Below, one piece after another: positions 20,270-29,696 of a stretch of DNA of 64,000 nucleotides (positions are counted from its first letter, which is position 1; every line of letters begins with the position of its first letter). Under the pieces are notes generated by a model. The model was not told the DNA's origin and did no database searches. It worked only from the letters and a program-made list of their open reading frames with translations. Position numbers and translations under genes: made by a program. This stretch comes from Craspedostauros australis (Eukaryota; Bacillariophyta; Bacillariophyceae; Mastogloiales; Achnanthaceae): positions 1,798,001 through 1,862,000 of the forward strand of contig JAMXDE010000010.1 of assembly GCA_026770025.1 (NCBI GenBank), written 5' to 3'.

Positions 20270-22018
20270 TCAAGCGAGGTCATCGAGGCAGCGCAGAATC
20301 TCAATGATCTTCCAGTAGGACTCTGTTTCCTCCTCATCGAGGATGGATGGTCGAAGGATCGTGTTCCAGCAAGCTGGGTTCAGAGAGGAGTGGTTCAAAA
20401 ATGTGTTGAGTCCGTGCGGTGATGTTGGTGTCTGCATGTCGTTGGACTCTGCCAGCTGATGGACGAGCAGTGCCAGAGCAACCAGCGAGTTCGGGTAGGA
20501 GATGAGGTCGGCGTCGCACAGAATCTGATCCATGAGCTGGCGCAAGGATGTGCCGGTTGCTGTCATTCGTGAGAAGCAGACGCTGCCGTTCAGGTCCAAT
20601 GCTTCCAGCAACTCGCGGTAGATGGTGGGGACGGTTGGTACGGTGAGCCTCCATTGCAACTTGGAAAGGATCTTGTACTCCAATCGTTTCAATTCCTCAT
20701 GGGCGTACTTGCCATGAGACATGTGAAGGATCATGTCGAACGACAGCATGTGCGGAGTGTTGTTGGCATGGACATTTGTGCTAGCTGCGTCGAAGCGCAC
20801 TTCACCGTATGGTCCAACCAACGGTGCCGCGAGCACTTGCGAAGTGGGGGACGTGTGGTTCATCTTGCTGATGATGTGGAAGCAGACCATGCAGTAGAGC
20901 TGGTAGGTGCGGTAGGTGGTGGATGAGGTATCCTCGTCTCCATCGAACATGTCCGTGAGCATGCAGCGATCCAGGAGTTCGAAGGCGGCGTACACCCATT
21001 CATGGTCCCAATTGAAGATCGTGGTGATATGGAAGCACCAGCGGATCATCTGCGTCCTCCAGGCGAAGAGGGACGACAGCGGCGTCGCTGGGGGTCTGCG
21101 AGGGGCGATCGTCGCCTTTCGGAAAATTGTTGACGATGAGAAAGATGACCGATCCGTCCACGCAGTGATCTGGCTCCCGTTGAGGTTCTTGCCGGGCCTC
21201 GAGCCGTGGCCGATGGCGGACAAGGAGCCATGGGAGGAGGCTGAGATGGATTGGAGGGACGTGGTGCGTTTGGAAGAAGAAGGTGGGGGAACGGTTGCAC
21301 CGTCCGACTTGCTCCGGAAGAGGCCACCTCCCGACCTGTTGGGGAAGAACCAGGATGTAGTCGAGACAGGTGGCGTGGAAGACGAGCGCTGGTGTGTTGA
21401 TTCCAGGCTGTCTTGCCGGCTTCCCAGAGAGAATCGCCAGGACAGGCTGTCGGAACCATCGCAGTCATCGTTGTCTGTTGGTTGGGAGCGACCGTCGACT
21501 TGGGTTGGGCTGCGTTCGCCATTCTGCACATGCTGGGCACAGTTGCAGGAATCGTGAGGCTGCTGCAGCTGCTTGATCGTCACGACGTCGAAGTCCGTGA
21601 CGAGGCTGGCGCACGCCTCGATGACGTGCAGCGGTGAAGTGATCCGTTTTTTCTCGTTCGGATGATGATGATGATGAGAATTCCCAGAATCACGGAGATT
21701 CGGGCTTGTGTGGTCCACACGATAGTTGCTGCCGACATGATGAGCACAGCCGTTTCGCTCCACAGCCGCATCTCGATCTTCGATCCACTGGGTCATCTTG
21801 CTGGTGGGGTGATGGCTCTCCTGACGCAACATCGCCTTCAGACGGTCCAGCCAATCTGGTTGCGACCATACGTGAGACTTCCAGCGAGTATCCGTGGGAG
21901 TGCATGAGCCGATGGTTGTAGAACCGGAGTCATTGTTTCTCATCACAGGTCTCGTTGATGGTGTTGGCATTTGGGTTGCCATTGGCATCGACATCAAACC
22001 TCCAGCTGGTTGCTGCAT
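20270..22018 (-). CDS. Cyclin-box protein, probably a diatom-type cyclin
   Basis: A single exon of 582 residues. Residues 1-310 are polar, His/Ser/Pro-rich and probably disordered. The cyclin fold starts near residue 320 with the helix MIRWCFHITTIFNWDHEWVY followed by AAFELLDRCM, the place where cyclins carry the MRAIL-type helix and the conserved LDR. A later helix pair includes HEELKRLEYKILSKLQWRL, matching the cyclin LE..IL..L.W.L segment, and then a second, weaker five-helix repeat to the C-terminus. Cyclins bind and activate cyclin-dependent kinases. The loop of about 50 residues after LDR contains an insertion. From memory, diatoms have a large set of lineage-specific cyclins with this degenerate box. 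Whether this one acts in division or in transcription cannot be told. Confidence 0.85.
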   Translation of the reverse strand: MQQPAGGLMSMPMATQMPTPSTRPVMRNNDSGSTTIGSCTPTDTRWKSHVWSQPDWLDRLKAMLRQESHHPTSKMTQWIEDRDAAVERNGCAHHVGSNYRVDHTSPNLRDSGNSHHHHHPNEKKRITSPLHVIEACASLVTDFDVVTIKQLQQPHDSCNCAQHVQNGERSPTQVDGRSQPTDNDDCDGSDSLSWRFSLGSRQDSLESTHQRSSSTPPVSTTSWFFPNRSGGGLFRSKSDGATVPPPSSSKRTTSLQSISASSHGSLSAIGHGSRPGKNLNGSQITAWTDRSSFSSSTIFRKATIAPRRPPATPLSSLFAWRTQMIRWCFHITTIFNWDHEWVYAAFELLDRCMLTDMFDGDEDTSSTTYRTYQLYCMVCFHIISKMNHTSPTSQVLAAPLVGPYGEVRFDAASTNVHANNTPHMLSFDMILHMSHGKYAHEELKRLEYKILSKLQWRLTVPTVPTIYRELLEALDLNGSVCFSRMTATGTSLRQLMDQILCDADLISYPNSLVALALLVHQLAESNDMQTPTSPHGLNTFLNHSSLNPACWNTILRPSILDEEETESYWKIIEILRCLDDLA

Positions 22019-24450
22019 GGTTGTTACTCCTGTCGTGGATGTGATTGATGTGGCAGTACTCTCGTGTGGAGCAGTGTTGTTGCTTGTTGTTTGTTATGAT
22101 GTGTCGCTGTTGTTGTTGTTGTTGTTTGGTGGTACCATGTGGAACAGTTCCATCCGATCTGTTTCTTGCTTCTTGCCTGTTTTTGTGATCGTTGTTTTGT
22201 GTGATCTTTCGTTTTGTGTGATCTTTCGTTTTCTGTGGCCACAAGTTTGTGCGCGCACGTGCGTTTACGTGTTGTTGGTGTGGTCGTGGCAGATGATGGA
22301 GATTCGGCAACGTGAGAAAGTCTCTTTGTTAGCGATCGTGCAAGTACAACCGACAAAATCACCTATTTTGTGCACTGAGAGGGCTGCTTTCTCTCTCTCT
22401 TTTTCGGTGTTCGTGTCTGTCGTCAACCCGTTTGTCATCCCGCGTCGCCATTCCTCCTCTCCCGATTGCAATCCCAAGCACACGCAACTGCAACAATCGC
22501 CACGCGGGACATAGCCTTCTCGATGCAAAGTTCTCTCCAACCGTCGTCACATTGGTCTCCACAAGTGCACCCGTGTTCCTCGTCAGATCGCCAGCATCTG
22601 CGATGACGTAAGCAAGCTTGACTGGACGAGTGATCCAAATACGCCAAGTCGCGCCAGCCGTCCGCCGACAAAGAAGATCCAGGGAGGAGCCCTCTGCGCC
22701 AACCACGTATTCTTCGCGCCAAGTGTATCTTTAGAGTTCTTCGCAGGGTTCTCCGAACGTTAAACTTCCGGCAGTTATGACGGATTTAGTTTACGATTGA
22801 CGATGTAGATACAGAAGGCTAGAGAGGAGGCAACAGCCACAACAGCTGGTCGAACAGGTTGTGACCAGACGACGACGATAATAGCAACGGTAACAGTGGC
22901 GGCAACAGCATGATGACAGAACAACACGTTCTCTGTAGACCACGCAGCAAGCCCACATGCGGGAGCAGAAGGATGAGTGGATGGTATTAGGAATAGTACA
23001 TAGTACGAGAAAGAGCAAGATACCTTCAAGCCGTGGCAATCGCATCATTCTCATGTCCTGCTGGGCTCCCAGGATGTTCGACAGAAATCATCAACGAACC
23101 ATTAATACTATCCTCATCTCTGCCTCGCAACATGCTCTGTGCTGTTGGCTTCTTGATACTGTTTCTAATTCTGACATACTATGTGTAGTCACAATTGTAT
23201 TCTACTATGCACTTGCAGTTGCCGTCACAGTCGCATTTTCAGTCGCAGCCGCAGTTACAGTCGCAGTCGCTACCATGATGAGATGTTTCGACTCTGCAGC
23301 ATTGCTTCCCAATCGGCGGCGGCATTCCTCCGATTGTATTTGCGTTTGGGTCCATCTCCATTCCACATGTGTTGACGTTTGGCGTGTGATGTTTGATGTT
23401 TCTCGTTTGTATTTGCGTTTCGCTCTCTCTTGACGCTGATGTTCTCCATCCATCTTGTGGTGCGTTTTCACCCTCCCACGACCACCAAGGTCTCTGTTTT
23501 GAAGCGGAAGATTCTTCAGGGTTGCAGGCTTGTTCGCGCCTCGAAGATGCCTTGTTCAATTTCCTCTTGGGTGCCAAGAGACCGTCTGTTTCTCCAGTCG
23601 GTACAATAAAATACGAGGGACTTCTTACAACCCACAGTCTTTGCGCCACGCAGATCGTCGCCGGTATAGGACTCTACTACTATACTATACTCAATTGCAT
23701 GCATGTTCGGAGGTTGCCACCACCGCCATGAGAAGACATACATCTCCGTGCCCTTTCGTTGAATGATCATGTAGCACTCCCCGCCGGTATGTACGAGTAG
23801 TACGATCCAGAGAGCTGCGTTACCAACGCCAAACATCGCAGACGATACACTGGTGAGGTTGAACTCACAGAGAGGTCAGCGGGGACAGATACTGCCGACA
23901 AATCATGGCGGTTGCTTCTCTCTGACAGTGCCGGTGTCCATGTCGATGCCGATGTTGGTGGTTGGTCTTAGTCTTGTCTGTTTCTCTCTGTGGGACGCTC
24001 ACCCACTCGTCAGGAACACAAGCGGGACTAAAGGAGAACCGTTACATGAATCGGAACGGAAAAACGGCCAATTGTGGACGTTACACCTGCCAACCACAAA
24101 CATCTGTTTCCAAGCGGCGGACATGAGGAACAAAGACGATTGTTCGCCTGTGCCCGCCTCGTTCGCTGGGCGATCCGTCTGTTGCTTTGTTGGCGTGGCA
24201 TCACGCTCGCGTGTCACGTTCACACAGCCCCACATCTGTCAGGGGGAGAGAGAGGACGAGCGTCAGTGTAGATCTAATGAGGGTGCAGTACGATCTATCA
24301 TATTATTATGACAAATCATGTATTCCAAGAGCGTGATGCCACGTCTTGCTGCTCCGACTTGTGCATGACAGGAGCACATCAATCTCCATTGATTGCTGTC
24401 TTCACAGAATCACCTCGCCTCCCTTTCTTCTTGCCCTTCCTTCATGTGGC
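22019..24450. other. Intergenic region upstream of the cyclin gene
   Basis: About 2.4 kb without a recognisable gene. It contains several GTTGTTGTT-type runs near 22075-22135 and a repeated GTGTGATCTTTCGTTTT unit near 22198-22230. Short ORFs on both strands look accidental. The cyclin promoter should lie just above 22018. Confidence 0.45.
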
Positions 24451-25749
24451 TTACGGCAACAACTGATTTCGGCATCCCAAGGTCACCGTGAAAGATGTCG
24501 GTCCATCATTCATGCCAATGATCTGGGCAGTGGAAGTTCCAGAAACGGTATCGCCGTACAAGACGTTAGCTTGGCATTCGTCCATGGAAGGGACTCTGCT
24601 GTCATCGATTTCACAAATCTCGATGAACGAAAAGGTTTGCGCCGGCCCAGGCGCACTTCCCACAGACAAGGCCATGGGACACATCCAGATGAGTTGCGGG
24701 GAAATGTCGAGAATGGGTTCAAAGAATGGGTCTCCTCCGTCGCAATCAATGTCGTCGCATGGCAATCCAAACCCAGCCGCGGGCGCGGGGCCGCTGCCAC
24801 CGTCGAAGATGATTTCGGGCTGTGACCCTCCGGATGCTCGCGCAGGCTCTCCTGTCATGCCCGTGGAGCCCTGCGGGCAGTCCATGATGAATTCGTATTC
24901 AGTGTCTACAAATCCAGGCGCTTGATTTATCATCGTGCTTGCCACTTGGATGGTGGCATCGAGCTTGTAGTCGTAGTTGCAGATGCCACCGATGCATTCC
25001 ATGATCTTGGTGGGGTCGCGGTGACTGTCGATCACGACCGGGATGGTGCTGGCCTCGACAAATCGGAAGCTGCAGCCGCGGACGTTCACCGTAGACTCCG
25101 CCGTCTGGGCAAGAAGGAATGAAAGGATCACATCCTCCGGGGCTGGTCCGATGACCAAATCGCATGGTGGAAGCGAATCACTAGGATCATCAGAGCAGAT
25201 AGCTGGCAGCTTTCTCCCGTGGCGGATCTTCTTGCCGCTGGCCTTGGCGCTAGCATTGGCACGGGCCGCCTTCCGTTGATGATCCGATTTCTTCTCTTCG
25301 ATGGATACGGCCTCCGCAACCTTGCGCTTGCGAAGGTGTCCATCGTTGCCAATGCCTGTTGGGGTTGTATCATACATGCTGCCCCCTGCACCTGAAGGTA
25401 TTCCCGGAGTGGCATCACCCATTCCGTCCATTCCGCCGTCAGTGTACGGAAGCATGGAATCTCCACCAAAGATTGCTTCTGTTGGGATGTTGGAGCCGTT
25501 CAAGGTGAAGATCCCCGTGTTGACTCGTGGCTGCCGTGGCGTCGATGAAAAGGAAGAGCTGCCGCTTTGCCATCTGGCCAGCCGCCGCCGACCAGGTCCA
25601 GCCGACTTGTCGTTCAGTGCATCATTTGCGGATGCACCTGCTGGATCCATCGCATCCTGATCGGCGGCGCCTCCGACATTTGCGCTGGCAGAGCAAGCGT
25701 CGACGGAGAGCAGGAGTGGAATGAGCGCGGCTGTGAAATGGATCTTCAT
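24451..25749 (-). CDS. Secreted protein of unknown function
   Basis: I place the start at the ATG at 25747-25749, which begins a clear signal peptide (MKIHFTAALIPLLLSVDACSASA). The open frame extends further upstream but without an ATG in as good a position. The product is about 432 residues. After the signal comes a Gly/Ala/Ser-rich segment with a dibasic GRRRLAR site (about residue 55). A Lys/Arg-rich stretch follows (about 140-185). The second half is compact and cysteine-containing (CSDD, CDLVIG, CSFRF, MECIGGICNYDY, MDCPQG, CDDIDCDGGD, CEIDD, LGCRNQ), suggesting disulfide bonds in an extracellular or wall-associated domain. The basic linker next to RRxxR sites could be a processing region. 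No family was recognised. A cell-surface or frustule-associated role is only inferred from the signal peptide. Confidence 0.75.
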   Translation of the reverse strand: MKIHFTAALIPLLLSVDACSASANVGGAADQDAMDPAGASANDALNDKSAGPGRRRLARWQSGSSSFSSTPRQPRVNTGIFTLNGSNIPTEAIFGGDSMLPYTDGGMDGMGDATPGIPSGAGGSMYDTTPTGIGNDGHLRKRKVAEAVSIEEKKSDHQRKAARANASAKASGKKIRHGRKLPAICSDDPSDSLPPCDLVIGPAPEDVILSFLLAQTAESTVNVRGCSFRFVEASTIPVVIDSHRDPTKIMECIGGICNYDYKLDATIQVASTMINQAPGFVDTEYEFIMDCPQGSTGMTGEPARASGGSQPEIIFDGGSGPAPAAGFGLPCDDIDCDGGDPFFEPILDISPQLIWMCPMALSVGSAPGPAQTFSFIEICEIDDSRVPSMDECQANVLYGDTVSGTSTAQIIGMNDGPTSFTVTLGCRNQLLP

Positions 25750-27580
25750 GGTGTCGGAACTGTGTGGCAGGAAAGAATTCAATTCGAGAAAGCGAGCGAG
25801 CGAGGGAGAGAGGACAGGATAAGTCGGCTGGAGTTGAAGGTGATGGATGCAGGGCATGCATACATACAATATCGCAGTGCAATTGTGCTCGTAGGATATG
25901 TGTGATTGTCGCCACATAGAGAGGAGCAATGATCGGTGTTCTTGTGCATGTTCACTCCCACTACTCCATACATTTGGCTGGTGTCGACATGATCTTACCT
26001 TTCTTCGAGTAGAGTAGTGTAGAATAGAGTAGATTGGTTGGGTTTGTGGTCAAGTGTTGATTCTCGAGATTATGACTTGTTCATTTTGTGAGCACTGATC
26101 TCGCATCACAGAGATCCCGAGGATGCAGAAGCAACGATGAGGCTCTGTGGACCACGCTCTCGAAGCACGTCCACGGCTACATGAGCGTATCCCACCATGT
26201 GGTAGGGTATCGCAGATGCTGCACTCATCACACAGGATCGTCGCAAGGCAAGCGCATTCTCACACGGGCACCGACACATGCGACATCAAGCATCTTTCCA
26301 GAGGAGCTTCATTGTTGGCTCAACGAAGAAGCCATTTGGTTGCTTGTTTGTTTGCCCTGATCGTCCAAGCGTTGCTATCCAAGTTGGGTTCGTTTGCTGT
26401 CGACTGGCTGCTGCCCAAGTCGGATTCGTTTGCTGTTGACCGGTCGCGACCACCATTCCAAGTTTCCGCCCTGTGATTCACACATCACAAGTCACAACGA
26501 ATCACGAGGGACGCAAGAGGGCAACAGACTCCTGTTGCTGCTTCATCGACATCGCACCTCGTATAATAGACATTGAAATCAGCAATTCAGCAGTCGTACC
26601 GTACCCATGGGGGAAGCAATTGCCACCTGTCACTAGCTACATTTCCTTGCCTGTGACCAGTGAAAGCGAAGTGCGATACCTGTAGAGAGCGAGAGGGAGA
26701 AGGCAGAGAAGTGCCATGGTCTTACACTAGTTATATGTGTGGGATACATTCGACGATGTGACATGGAAAGAGATAGAGTAGATTTATTGCTCGTGTTGTC
26801 TTGCAGCCTGCTTTATAGCTGGTAAACGAAGAGACGACACGGTTGCGAGTGGTGAAACCCAATCTTGACTTGTGAGGGGTTGGATGGACATCCAATGGTG
26901 AAAGCTTGCTGCTTTTCGCTGAGCGTATGGGAAGCTATCATTCCCGACGACGGCAGTCCTCTGTGTCGACCATGAACCAGAGAGAAATGCAAATCCGGCT
27001 CTTTCCCATCATCGGAGTATGAGTAGTCGTACGCACGGCGCACAGAGCAGAGTGTTTGAAATCCTTCCCGTGCATCCTGGTAGTGCTGATGCCTTGTCCA
27101 TGTCGGAATGCAGTCACACATTTTGCGTGCTTGAACGAGGAAGCGGCAAGCACGCTGCCTGGTTGCTTGCCTTGGTTGAGTAGTTTTCCTCCTTCGTTCC
27201 TTCCTTCTTGTGACGGACACAGCTGTACGTTGCTCGACCAATCATAATTGGCGCGGCTGGTAGACTTGTACGAGTAGTCAATGTTGGGTCGCGAAGCTAC
27301 GCCGATCTTACAGCTCTTGTACCACATGGCAGGCATGCTCTTCCCCCATCTATTCGTACTGGATGCTCGTAACTCTTGCATCGCTGATTATGATTTTCAT
27401 GTCCGATTGGCGATCTCCTTCAACACACACATACATGTATGTATGTATACATGCAGTATCGGGCTTGATTTCATTGTGAAACCAGATCATTGGAGATTTG
27501 AAATCGGATGCTGTTCCATGCTTTCCCATGCTGCAGCAGTCGAGACTACATCACGCCGTTTGCTCACGGCGTTCGAAGCT
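25750..27580. other. Intergenic region without a recognisable gene
   Basis: About 1.8 kb. A short degenerate GTAGAGTAGTGTAGAATAGAGTAGA run lies near 26010-26036, and a TATG/CATA-rich patch near 27425-27455. ORFs of about 100-147 codons exist on both strands (for example 26938-27381, -) but have no motif support. Confidence 0.45.
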
Positions 27581-28867
27581 TTAGTCCTCATGGACATATT
27601 CTGACCGATCTACCTTCTCGACCATGTGCTGGGATATGTACTTGTTCATGGAGAACATGGTGACCTTCGATTCATTGTCCATAACACGTGACAGCTTGTC
27701 GTCACAGAATATTTCTCGTTTGTTTTCTGGATTCTGCGGCGGATGAAGGTGGTCATGAAGAATGCGTCCCAAAAGCAATCACAAATGCAAACGGGAAGGG
27801 AATGTGAGCGCAGGTGGGAATAAAGTCATCGTTCCATTCCAGTGTCCAGCATGCATCAACTCATCAACGCATCCACACATCAATACCAAATATTATACCA
27901 AATCCCAATACTCTGCTCTGATCAACACGATAAAACTATGCTGTGGCGCATGAAGCAACATTGCAACATCGAGAGGACTGTGTTCGCTCCATTCCATGTA
28001 GCGTACCTGCAGTTCGTTGGATTTGATGTACGCCCAGATCCCCGACACAACCTGCGGTCGCGGAAGTACGCGCTTCCCCAGCAGCGACGCCATGTCATCG
28101 GATAATCGGTACGGCGGCTGGCCTCCCGTCTTCTTGTCCTTTTTGCCTTTCGTCTTGCCGCTCTTCTTCGCCGTGGCCTTTTGCTTCTGCTTCTCCTTGC
28201 TCTTCTTTTTGGCCGCGGCGAGCAGCTGGTTCATGGACGGGAATGGTTCCACGTGCACGGAGATGTACCGATTCATGGTGAACATGTCGAACTTGTCCGT
28301 GCTGAAGCATTTCTTCATCGCCTTGTCCAGAACGATCTCCTTCTTGTTGTTTGGATTCTGCAGCTCGTGCTTTCGGATGTATGCCCACAGACCCTTCACG
28401 ATGGCAGTTCTGGCCAGTTTCACGTCGTCATTGCTCTCCGACGGCATCGGCACAACGCCTGCCTTGCGAAGGAACTTGGCCAGCTTGGTCGATATCTTCT
28501 TCTTCGCCGACAGCCCTCCTCCTTCTCCCCTCGATCTTCTCGTTTTCGCGGGCGTTCCCTCCGTCTCCATGTCGCTGTCATCATCATCATCATCATCGCT
28601 ATCGTGTTCGCCATCGCTCTCTGCGGCCATGTTGTTGATGGCCACCGTCAGCTCATCGCGAATGAACTGCGACTTCTCCTTCAATTCCGCATACGACACA
28701 TCGATCTCCTTGTTGCCATTGTTGCGCGCCTGCAGCTGATCCGTGACATGCTTGGCGAGCAGCTTCGTGAAGGACTTGATCCCGGTCGTTCGGATATCCA
28801 CCGTCGGCACCAGCTCGTTGATCAGCGTCCGCAGCGCATCGTCGTCTGGGAAGAATGGGTTGCTCAT
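27581..28867 (-). CDS. DEK C-terminal domain plus two SWIB/MDM2 domains (UAF30/TRI1-like chromatin protein)
   Basis: Two exons, 28007-28867 and 27581-27733, are joined in phase 0 across a 273-base intron (GTACGC donor, CCGCCGCAG acceptor), giving 337 residues. Residues about 5-65 match the DEK C-terminal helical domain. An acidic run (about 88-100) follows. The first SWIB domain (about 125-205) contains LWAYIRKHELQNPNNKKEIV and MFTMNRYISVH. A Lys-rich linker (about 215-245) is next. The second SWIB domain (about 248-325) contains IWAYIKSNELQ joined to NPENKREIF across the splice, then MFSMNKYISQH. The domain order DEK_C-SWIB-SWIB is that of the yeast UAF30/TRI1 family and of plant and algal relatives, which act in rDNA transcription or chromatin remodelling. 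Location is inferred to be the nucleus. The precise repair of the second domain by splicing makes the model strong. Confidence 0.92.
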
Positions 28868-29696
28868 TGTGTGGATGTGTGTGCTCTGCTTGATGCGATT
28901 GCTTCGTATTCGGTCGAATGCAGCGTCCGCGTCCTCAGGTTGATGGATGAAGCGCCTCTCGAGGTTCCTCTCTCTCTTGCTCCCAAGCCTCCGTCTTTCG
29001 CGACTCTTTGGCTGTTGCCGAGAGGACCTGTGGATGCGTGCACGCTCATCTCTCTCGTGGTTCTTTGTTGTGGAGAAACAAGGACAGCAAAGCGCGCGAT
29101 TTCCACGGAGTCGAAGTTTGGGCAGTTTCGCGGTTTTGGGCACGGAAAGGGAGAAACGCGATCAAGGATCGAACCAATCATAATGATCCACGTGTAACAG
29201 TGACAAGAGAAGAGTATCAATCTACACATTGGAGATAGAGACAAACAGAGAGAGCAACAGCCCTCATTTCTTCGCTGTCCACGAGGTACTCGTATCAGTA
29301 GCAACACACGGCGAAGCGTGTCACGGTGCTCCGATGCAAGATGCTCTGTTCTTTTTGACGCTCTGCGTGGGGTCGACGCTTGTAAATGCGGACTGTCGCC
29401 GAAAGCGCACATGCGTTCATGTGCCATGCGTGTACTCTCTTTCTCCTCTCGCCCTCTTCCTCCAGAGAGTATTCAAAACTGTTCTGAAAAGCAAGAGTAG
29501 AGCGGGCGTACTACTATGTAGCATTGTATGATATGATTGCAACATTTAAAATTGGTTTACTATGATACTTGTATTGCAAGCGTTGCATGCTGGTGGCGTG
29601 TTCGCAGGTGCGGGAAATGCTCGCATTGTACAGCACTTGCATTTGACGGGATCTGAGTACGAGTGCGAGTGCACTCGTTGCCTTCCTCTCTTGCGT
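28868..29696. other. Spacer between the SWIB and Patched-like genes
   Basis: About 830 bases holding the SWIB promoter (right above 28867) and the 3' flank of the Patched-like gene. Short ORFs were not supported. No repeat or RNA gene was seen. Confidence 0.45.

Noticed and set aside
28181-29197. Open frame of 338 codons on the + strand
   Set aside because: It lies antisense to the SWIB gene, which has clear domains and splice sites. The + frame is a composition shadow without motifs.
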